From JAUSFM01 sp964343705 (lineage in GTDB: Archaea > Nanobdellota > Nanobdellia > Woesearchaeales > UBA12501): a stretch of 5,800 nt of DNA. Position numbers and translations under genes: made by a program. This document shows positions 1 through 5,800 of this stretch, piece by piece (position 1 is the first letter of the stretch; each line of letters opens with the position of its first letter). Under the pieces are notes generated by a model, which saw only the letters and a program-made list of their open reading frames with translations, did not search any database and had not been told where the DNA came from. The stretch covers positions 1-5,800 of the forward strand of contig CAYFJX010000025.1 of the NCBI GenBank assembly GCA_964343705.1. Reading direction: 5' to 3'.

Positions 1-3000
1 TGAAAAAACTCATCAATATTATTTTTGCACTTGGGATGTTTACAGGCCTCATGGCCCAGGGATCTATCATCGGTTCGGTAACGGATGAAGATGGAAATGC
101 ATTACCTGGCGCTAATGTGGCCGTTGAGGGGACATCCTTAGGCGCAGCAACCGATGGTGACGGTTCGTATTCGATCTCCGGCGTTCCTGCCGGTTCGTAT
201 ACTGTCACCGCCTCATACATTGGTTATGAATCCTCCAGTCAGAGTGTTTCAGTTGGTACGGGGGCATCCGAGGCTGACTTCACTCTCACTGTAAGCGCAT
301 TGGCAGGTAGAGCAGTCTCTGTGATTGGTTCTCGTTTTGCTCACACGGTAGAAGAACAGGCTGTACCTGTAGATGTCTTTACAGCCCAGGAAATCCGCCG
401 TGCTGGGTACACAGAAACAGCACAAATCCTTCAAGCGCTGGCCCCTTCCTTCAACCTACCCAGAACATCCATCACCGATGGTTCTGATACAGTACGACCC
501 ATGACCCTACGCGGTCTAGGCTCCGGTCAGGTTCTAGTTTTGGTTAATGGAAAGCGACGCCATACAACAGCTCTGGTACACGTAAATAACAGCCCTAGCC
601 GTGGTGATACGGGTGTTGACCTTAATGCAATTCCGGCAGCAGCCATCGATAGAATCGAAGTCCTTCGGGATGGTGCTGCGGCACAATACGGTTCTGATGC
701 CATCGCAGGTGTCATTAATATCATCCTGAAAGGGAGAGGCAGCGGTGGTTCATTCAAAGTATACACCGGACAAAACAGCCATGTCATTGACGCAATTCCT
801 GACGGATATGATGTCTATGGGTTCAGAAATGGAACTGAGACTGAAATGTTTACATGGAATCCGACGACAGATATCGCTTTTTCTCGGGATACTGACGGAA
901 CACCTCATGGCATTGCAAGCAACAGTAAGGATTACACTGTCAACGATGGTCAGGTACTCCAGTATCAATTATCCCAAGGGTTTGCTCTTGGAGACGCAGG
1001 GTCTTTAGTCATTGCCGGAGAATATCGCACTCGTGGTTTTTCTCCAAGGACAGGTGTTGAAGGTGAACAGTATTACGAACCTAACTCAGATTACTGGAGT
1101 GATGACGAAGCTGAATCTCAACGACTTCAACCCGGGAGTAACTGGTACATTGATCCCTTCAGAATGATATGGGGAGATCATGCACAGAAAAACCTGGGTT
1201 TGATGTACAATGCAGATTTTCCTGCTGGAGACAGACGATATTACGCCTTCGGTGGCTATACCGTACGTAACGGAGATACCGGATGCTTTACTCGTCAACC
1301 CGACCAAGGTAACAAGGTATGGCTAAGTTCCAACCCGACCGGGTTTGTACCTCATATTCAACCTAATGTAACGGATGCATCTACAGCGTTCGGAGTAGAA
1401 GGTGTCGTAGGAGATTGGTCTTATGACTTAAGCATGGTGACTGGATACAATGATTTCCACTTTTTCATGAATAGCACCAATGCATCCTATGGTCCGGAAC
1501 AGCTTCGCAAGTATGATATTGGTGGTTTCAAATTCAACCAGAGTACCGTTAATGCAGATGGTACTACAGAGATGGGAAACATTGATTTGGCTGCCGGTTT
1601 AGAATTGCGAAATGAATCCTTCCGAATCTATGCGGGGGAAACTTCTTCCTTCGCAAGCGGACAGGCTGGAACCAATATTGTAGGTTGGGATTCCTATACA
1701 ACCGCTGATGACACCAATGGTGTTGCCTATGGCGATACTACCGTATTGGGTCTTAACAGCAATACAGCCGGAAGTGGCTGTCAATGTTTCAGTGGGTTTA
1801 AACCTTCCAACGCAACAGCAACTCAGAATGCGAATCGATCTGTGATGGCTGGATATGTTGATACTGAAATGGACATGGGTAGTCTCCGGATCGGTGTCGC
1901 AGCCCGATTTGAAATTTATAATGATACTCAGCAAGATGGCTCCGATAATAAATACAACAACTTCGCAGGTAAATTCACTGCCCGGTATGAACTGTCAGAA
2001 GGCATGATCTTTCGTATAGCAGCCAGCAATGGTTTTCGTGCACCAGCACTTGCTCAGTCTTACCAAGCAAAGATTGCAACCAACTTCCTACCCGACCCTG
2101 TGACTGGTGAGACGATTGCTTATGAAGTAGGCACTTTTCCTACAAGCCATCCCTTCGCACAGGCCTTAGGCGCAGAAGCGTTGAAACCTGAAAAGTCAGT
2201 TAATATCAGCGGTGGTGGTTCATTCACCATTGGTCCGCTACGTTTAAATGTGGATGCCTACATAGTGAACATCACCGACCGTATTGTATTAACAGGTAAC
2301 TGGACAGCAAAAGACGGTTCAGAAGATCCGCTTGAACAGAAGATCTATGATCTGCTTCAGGCTTCAGGTGAAACCAACGCAACCGGCGGGAGGTTTTTCA
2401 CCAATGCTGTAGATACTAAAACACAAGGTGTTGACATCACTGGTGCTTATAACATGGATCTTGGTGATCTGGGAAATCTGGATTTATCTCTTGGTATGAA
2501 TGTCACAACGACTGAATTAGATGGTGAACCAAGAGTCCCAGCAGACCTCGGTGATTTTCAAGAAGCTGCAGCGGCTATCACTTTTGATGCCAGAGAAGAA
2601 CGTACCATGACATCCACACAACCATCACAAAACGTAATTTTGGGTGTCAACTGGAATGATATCATGGGATTGCCCCTTGGTCTAAAATACAAATTCCATC
2701 GCTTCGGTGAATATCATAGCCGTTATTCCACTGGTGAATCTGATAAATTCGATGGTATTGAATATGCTGAATATGGTGACGGTTGGGCTCAGGTTTTTGG
2801 TGCTGAAAATGTCATGGATATTGAGTTGAGCTATGATATCGGCGGTATGAACGTCGCTTTCGGTATCAACAACTTGGCAGATGAGATGCCTGATAAGGTT
2901 GCAATGAAAAGCAGAGGGAATGACGGTGCATTTGTGTACCCGAATTTCTCACCTATTGGGATGACTGGTCGTTCCACGTATTTACGGACATCCATTAACT

Positions 3001-3005
3001 TCTAA
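1..3005 (+). CDS. TonB-dependent outer-membrane receptor with N-terminal carboxypeptidase-regulatory-like domain (start codon cut by one base)
   Basis: An outer-membrane active transporter that would import a ligand using energy from TonB-ExbBD; the substrate cannot be read from sequence. The window opens with TG followed by Lys-Lys-Leu codons in frame, so the ATG almost certainly begins one base upstream, giving 1001 residues. A later in-frame ATG at 36 would destroy the signal peptide. Residues 1-19 (MKKLINIIFALGMFTGLMA) form a signal peptide with likely cleavage before Gln20. Residues about 22-98 are a carboxypeptidase-regulatory-like beta-sandwich (GSVTDEDGNALPGANV, then GSYTVTASYIGY). 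A possible TonB box lies near 103-112 (GRAVSVIGSR). The plug spans about 115-245, with LRGLGSGQVLVLVNGKRRH and later RDGAAAQYGSDAIAGVINI. The rest is a 22-strand-type barrel, with INNLADEMPDK near the end and a terminal Phe (TYLRTSINF), the usual outer-membrane assembly signal. Length and plug wording fit siderophore-type receptors rather than SusC, and no SusD gene follows. Only three cysteines are present (429, 594, 596). Family assignment is secure. Confidence 0.95.
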   Translation, partial: KKLINIIFALGMFTGLMAQGSIIGSVTDEDGNALPGANVAVEGTSLGAATDGDGSYSISGVPAGSYTVTASYIGYESSSQSVSVGTGASEADFTLTVSALAGRAVSVIGSRFAHTVEEQAVPVDVFTAQEIRRAGYTETAQILQALAPSFNLPRTSITDGSDTVRPMTLRGLGSGQVLVLVNGKRRHTTALVHVNNSPSRGDTGVDLNAIPAAAIDRIEVLRDGAAAQYGSDAIAGVINIILKGRGSGGSFKVYTGQNSHVIDAIPDGYDVYGFRNGTETEMFTWNPTTDIAFSRDTDGTPHGIASNSKDYTVNDGQVLQYQLSQGFALGDAGSLVIAGEYRTRGFSPRTGVEGEQYYEPNSDYWSDDEAESQRLQPGSNWYIDPFRMIWGDHAQKNLGLMYNADFPAGDRRYYAFGGYTVRNGDTGCFTRQPDQGNKVWLSSNPTGFVPHIQPNVTDASTAFGVEGVVGDWSYDLSMVTGYNDFHFFMNSTNASYGPEQLRKYDIGGFKFNQSTVNADGTTEMGNIDLAAGLELRNESFRIYAGETSSFASGQAGTNIVGWDSYTTADDTNGVAYGDTTVLGLNSNTAGSGCQCFSGFKPSNATATQNANRSVMAGYVDTEMDMGSLRIGVAARFEIYNDTQQDGSDNKYNNFAGKFTARYELSEGMIFRIAASNGFRAPALAQSYQAKIATNFLPDPVTGETIAYEVGTFPTSHPFAQALGAEALKPEKSVNISGGGSFTIGPLRLNVDAYIVNITDRIVLTGNWTAKDGSEDPLEQKIYDLLQASGETNATGGRFFTNAVDTKTQGVDITGAYNMDLGDLGNLDLSLGMNVTTTELDGEPRVPADLGDFQEAAAAITFDAREERTMTSTQPSQNVILGVNWNDIMGLPLGLKYKFHRFGEYHSRYSTGESDKFDGIEYAEYGDGWAQVFGAENVMDIELSYDIGGMNVAFGINNLADEMPDKVAMKSRGNDGAFVYPNFSPIGMTGRSTYLRTSINF

Positions 3006-3020
3006 ACATAATTCGATTCT

Positions 3021-3054
3021 AAAAAAAGCCCCGATTTTCACCGGGGCTTTTTTT
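3021..3054 (+). terminator. Rho-independent terminator after the receptor gene
   Basis: Sixteen bases after the receptor stop there is a perfect inverted repeat: a GCCCCG/CGGGGC core (3028-3033 pairing with 3042-3047) around an eight-base loop, flanked by seven A on the left and seven T on the right that extend the stem to 13 pairs. The T tract makes it an intrinsic terminator on the + strand. The matching A tract means it could also stop transcription coming from the right. It should separate the receptor transcript from the aminotransferase-ggt pair. Confidence 0.93.
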
Positions 3055-3094
3055 ATTTATTCACGAAGCAAAACCTGTTAATTTCGCCGACCTT

Positions 3095-4366
3095 ATGAAT
3101 CAAAAACTTCACCCCCACCTCAATAAGCTGGAACGGTCTGCCACATTAGCCATCAATGAGCGCAGTGCTGAGCTTGCTGCGGCAGGGCGAACCATTTACC
3201 GTTTTGGATTTGGTCAATCGCCCTTCCCTGTTCCTGAAGCAATCGTATCTGCTCTTAAAGAAAATGCGTACCGCAAAGATTATTTGCCTGTAGAAGGGTT
3301 GTTTGAATTACGGCAAGCTGTTGCCGAATTTCATCAACGGGTAGATGGAGTTGATATAGATTCAGCCGGAGTTATGATAAGCCCGGGTTCAAAAGAATTG
3401 ATGTTTACCTTACAAATGGCTATTGAAGGAACAACACTGATCCCTGCCCCCTGCTGGGTGTCCTACGCCCCACAAGGCAAAATAGTCCAACGTGAAAGCC
3501 AATACATTCAAACACTCTTTGAAAATAACTGGCGGTTATTGCCAGAACAGCTTGAGACAGCATTACAAAATATTGAGGGACCTCTATTACTGATATTGAA
3601 TTATCCCGGCAATCCGGATGGTGGTGCATATACTGCAGAAGAATTAGAGGCACTCGCTAATGTTACCAGAAAATATAGTGTCTTGATCTTATCTGATGAG
3701 ATCTATGGTAGACTTCATCATAAAGGAGAGCATGTTTCCATAGCAAAATATTATCCTGAAGGGACTATTATCAGTTCTGGGTTATCCAAGTGGTGTGGTG
3801 CTGGTGGCTGGCGTTTGGGGCATTTTGCTTTTCCAAAAGAACTATATTGGCTCAAAGATGCTATGGCATCCGTCGCCAGTGAAACCTTTTCCTGTGTCAC
3901 CACTCCTGTACAGTTTGCGGCTGTGAAAGCATATCAGGACCATAATACCGTAGATGAATATTTGTACCACAGTCGTCGGATCCTTGCAACGATCGGTAAT
4001 TATTGTGCAGATATTCTAACTACAGCCAAAGTTAATGTTCACCCACCCGCCGGGGCTTTTTATTTATTCCCCGATTTTGGACCATCCAGAGAAGTCCTGT
4101 CTGCAAAAGGAATTCATGATTCTACCGCAATGTGCAAGCAACTGTTGCAGGAGACGGGGGTTGCCCTTCTCCCAGGTAATGCTTTTGGAAGGCCTGAAGA
4201 AGAATTGAATGCGCGTATGTCCTATGTCAATTTCGATGGCGAAAAAGCGCTGCAAACCAGTAGAGTGATTTCTATGGAGCAGGATCTAACCATGGATGAT
4301 CTGGGAGAAATTGCCTTGTCGGTAAGAGAAGGTATCGAAAACATAACAAATTGGATAAACGATTAA
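3095..4366 (+). CDS. PLP-dependent class I/II aminotransferase, substrate unknown
   Basis: A cytoplasmic fold-type-I aminotransferase of 423 residues, within the normal range for the family, with no signal peptide. It would move an amino group between an amino acid and a 2-oxo acid via pyridoxal phosphate. Landmarks by analogy to aspartate aminotransferase: substrate-side loop GQSPFPVP (40-47); cofactor-phosphate loop SPGSKE (96-101); Asn173 in NYPGNPDGG, where the common NPTG reads NPDG; Asp201 and Tyr204 in SDEIYG, contacting the PLP ring; catalytic Schiff-base Lys232 in SGLSKWCGAGGWRLG, with Arg240 at the phosphate; conserved PAGAFYLFPDF (318-328); and Arg374 in NARMSYVNF, which should bind the substrate carboxylate. 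All core catalytic residues are present, so it should be active. The ATG at 3095 is the only reasonable start (the next Met is residue 94), although no Shine-Dalgarno is visible. It lies 40 bases after the terminator and one base ahead of ggt, suggesting an operon. Substrate specificity cannot be assigned; alanine-, aromatic- or broad-specificity roles all remain possible. Confidence 0.93.
   Translation: MNQKLHPHLNKLERSATLAINERSAELAAAGRTIYRFGFGQSPFPVPEAIVSALKENAYRKDYLPVEGLFELRQAVAEFHQRVDGVDIDSAGVMISPGSKELMFTLQMAIEGTTLIPAPCWVSYAPQGKIVQRESQYIQTLFENNWRLLPEQLETALQNIEGPLLLILNYPGNPDGGAYTAEELEALANVTRKYSVLILSDEIYGRLHHKGEHVSIAKYYPEGTIISSGLSKWCGAGGWRLGHFAFPKELYWLKDAMASVASETFSCVTTPVQFAAVKAYQDHNTVDEYLYHSRRILATIGNYCADILTTAKVNVHPPAGAFYLFPDFGPSREVLSAKGIHDSTAMCKQLLQETGVALLPGNAFGRPEEELNARMSYVNFDGEKALQTSRVISMEQDLTMDDLGEIALSVREGIENITNWIND
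4050..4078 (+). repeat. Terminator-like sequence echo inside the aminotransferase gene
   Basis: Bases 4050-4069 repeat bases 3041-3062 of the terminator region (CCGGGGC, T run, ATTTATTC) exactly, apart from two fewer T in the run. The adjoining CCCCGATTTT (4069-4078) repeats the terminator's left arm and loop (3029-3038), but here on the other side, so the two blocks are in swapped order. CGGGG (4051-4055) can pair with CCCCG (4069-4073) across a 13-base loop, a weak hairpin. The stretch encodes the conserved GAFYLFPDF motif, so chance plus coding constraint is a plausible explanation. Confidence 0.35.
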
Positions 4367-4367
4367 C

Positions 4368-5800
4368 ATGAAAAAAATCTATCTTTTAATTACACTTGTA
4401 TACACAACACTCTATGGGGCAAGCCCCAACCCTGTCTTTGCAGAAAATGGCATGGTAGTTTCCACAAGCCGCCAAGCGTCTGAAGCAGGCATTGAGATTA
4501 TGAAAAAAGGCGGTAATGCGGTGGATGCTGCTTGCGCAACAGGTTTTGCTCTAGCGGTCACCTCTTCCTCCAACGGTAACATCGGCGGAGGTGGTTTCAT
4601 GGTCGCTCGCATGGCAGATGGGACGACTTTTACTCTTGATCACAGGGAAATGGCTCCCACCGCTGCCCATCGAGATATGTATCTGGATGTGGATGGAAAT
4701 GTTATTGAAAATATGTCATTGCGCACGAGAGCTGCTTCCGGTGTACCCGGTACTGTCGACGGACTATTAAAAGCCTGGGCGGATCACGGATCAGGAAATA
4801 TTTCCCGCAGAGAATTACTCGCACCTGCAATCGCACTGGCTGAAAAGGGATTTGAATTATCCCATTTTGAAGCCACTCGTTTTAATAATTACCAAGACCT
4901 TTTTGCAAAAAATGAAGCAGCGGCATCCATTTTCATCCGACAGGATAGCCGGCCTTGGAGAGAAGGCGATAAGATCGTTCAAAAAGACCTGGCGAATACA
5001 CTGAAACGGATCGCCAGGGAAGGCCGTGATGGATTTTATGCTGGGAAAACAACAGATCTCTTGGTAGCGGAGATGGAAAAGGGCCTAGGACTGATCACTC
5101 ATGAGGATATGAAGAATTATCGTTCCGTGTACCGCAAACCGGTTACCGGTTCATTCAAAGACCATGACATCATTTCCATGGGGCCGCCCAGTTCCGGCGG
5201 GGCGATGCTGATCCATATGCTGAAAATGCTGGAACACTACCCCATCGACACTCTTGGGTGGAATTCATCAGACTATATTCACATCCTGACTGAAGTTGAG
5301 CGTCGAGCCTATGCTGACCGGGCAGAACATATGGGTGATCCGGACTATTGGAATGTTCCAGTGAATATGTTCTTATCCGATGAATATGCGGAGCAACGGA
5401 TCGGTGGTATCTCATTAGATAAAGCAACAGCCAGTGCAGACGTGTACGCCGGCCCTCCTGCGACTTACGAAAGCCGGGAGACAACCCACTATTCCGTTGT
5501 GGATAAGGACGGAAATGCTGTTTCGGTCACAACCACCATCAATTGGGCCTATGGTGGCGGATTCCTGGTTGAAGGGGCCGGATTTTTCCTGAATAATGAA
5601 ATGGATGATTTTTCCTCAAAACCAGGGACTCCCAATATTTATGGACTTGTGGGAAATGAAGCCAATGCCATCGAACCGGGAAAACGGCCCTTGAGTTCCA
5701 TGACCCCTGCAATCGTTTTAAAAAATGAGAAACCATTTTTACTGGTTGGATCTCCAGGGGGATCAACGATCATAACAACTTCTATGCAGACAATATTAAA
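4368..5800 (+). CDS. ggt: Gamma-glutamyltransferase (glutathione hydrolase) proenzyme, 3' end outside the window
   Basis: An exported N-terminal-nucleophile hydrolase that cleaves or transfers the gamma-glutamyl group of glutathione and related compounds. 477 residues are visible with no stop. Comparison with the 580-residue E. coli enzyme suggests about 85 residues are missing. Residues 1-25 resemble a signal peptide (MKKIYLLITLVYTTLYGASP, cleavage perhaps after VFA). The large subunit includes GGNAVDAA (48-55), GNIGGGGFM (70-78), Arg93 in HREMAP (matching the glutamyl-carboxylate-binding Arg114 of E. coli), GVPGTVDG and PPSSGG. Self-cleavage is expected between Glu371 and Thr372 in ETTHYSVVDKDGNAV; Thr372 is the nucleophile. 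From there the spacing to E. coli is constant: Asn392, Asp414 in NNEMDDF, Ser443-Ser444 in PLSSM, and Gly464-Gly465 in GSPGGS. The lid loop (about 422-434, TPNIYGLVGNEANA, with Tyr425) is present, as in glutathione-type enzymes and unlike lidless Bacillus or acylase-type members. It begins one base after the upstream stop (TAA-C-ATG), so co-transcription or translational coupling is likely. Confidence 0.96.
   Translation, partial: MKKIYLLITLVYTTLYGASPNPVFAENGMVVSTSRQASEAGIEIMKKGGNAVDAACATGFALAVTSSSNGNIGGGGFMVARMADGTTFTLDHREMAPTAAHRDMYLDVDGNVIENMSLRTRAASGVPGTVDGLLKAWADHGSGNISRRELLAPAIALAEKGFELSHFEATRFNNYQDLFAKNEAAASIFIRQDSRPWREGDKIVQKDLANTLKRIAREGRDGFYAGKTTDLLVAEMEKGLGLITHEDMKNYRSVYRKPVTGSFKDHDIISMGPPSSGGAMLIHMLKMLEHYPIDTLGWNSSDYIHILTEVERRAYADRAEHMGDPDYWNVPVNMFLSDEYAEQRIGGISLDKATASADVYAGPPATYESRETTHYSVVDKDGNAVSVTTTINWAYGGGFLVEGAGFFLNNEMDDFSSKPGTPNIYGLVGNEANAIEPGKRPLSSMTPAIVLKNEKPFLLVGSPGGSTIITTSMQTIL

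Noticed and set aside
161..200. Direct repeat CGGTTCGTAT at 161-170 and 191-200.
   Set aside because: It encodes the GSYS and GSYT strands of the beta-sandwich domain and reflects shared codons rather than a mobile or regulatory repeat.
249..1934. Several antisense open frames and one alternative + frame (745-1008) inside the receptor gene.
   Set aside because: They lie wholly within a clearly coding receptor, lack recognisable motifs and look like translation shadows.
1..3005. SusC-type glycan importer.
   Set aside because: The plug wording and length fit siderophore-type receptors better, and the next gene is an aminotransferase, not a SusD-like lipoprotein.
3060..3086. Possible promoter before the aminotransferase: TTCACG plus TTAATT, or a Bacteroidota-like TAATTTCG.
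   Set aside because: The spacing between the first pair is only 12 bases, the TAnnTTTG-like match is imperfect with no upstream TTTG, and it sits about 8 bases from the ATG.
4412..5766. Antisense open frames over the gamma-glutamyltransferase gene.
   Set aside because: The + strand frame keeps every catalytic landmark of the family over its full visible length, so the antisense frames are shadows.
4368..5800. Cephalosporin (glutaryl-7-ACA) acylase of the same superfamily.
   Set aside because: The lid loop, TTHYSVVD nucleophile motif, PLSSM and GSPGGS match glutathione-type gamma-glutamyltransferases closely with constant spacing.

Overview
The window contains three genes, all on the + strand, tightly packed with little non-coding DNA. 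The layout is: (1) a TonB-dependent outer-membrane receptor whose start codon begins one base before the window, closed by a strong intrinsic terminator; (2) a fold-type-I PLP-dependent aminotransferase; (3) a secreted gamma-glutamyltransferase (ggt) that starts one base after the aminotransferase stop and runs off the right edge.

The organism is a Gram-negative bacterium, since it has an outer-membrane beta-barrel receptor ending in phenylalanine and an exported gamma-glutamyltransferase. The receptor carries an N-terminal carboxypeptidase-regulatory-like beta-sandwich domain, a habit typical of the Bacteroidota/FCB superphylum. Neither visible translation start has a clear Shine-Dalgarno sequence, which is also common there. 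By style I would guess a marine FCB lineage such as Marinimicrobia (SAR406) or a Balneola/Rhodothermus relative. This is inference, because there is no marker gene in the window.

Bases 1-3005 are the receptor, 3021-3054 the terminator, and 3055-3094 a short spacer without a convincing promoter. Bases 3095-4366 are the aminotransferase and 4368-5800 the gamma-glutamyltransferase. No stretch over 90 bases lacks a gene. I see no tRNA, rRNA, CRISPR array, insertion sequence or attachment site.

Functionally, the aminotransferase and ggt look co-transcribed. The exported enzyme would release glutamate (or transfer the glutamyl group) from glutathione and other gamma-glutamyl compounds in the periplasm, and a cytoplasmic aminotransferase could process amino acids arising from this. 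The receptor is separated by the terminator, so sharing a substrate with the other two is only a possibility. I regard this as mostly ordinary metabolic and transport DNA. The points worth a second look are the aminotransferase-ggt pairing, a small cysteine cluster in the receptor barrel, and a near-exact echo of the terminator sequence inside the aminotransferase gene.
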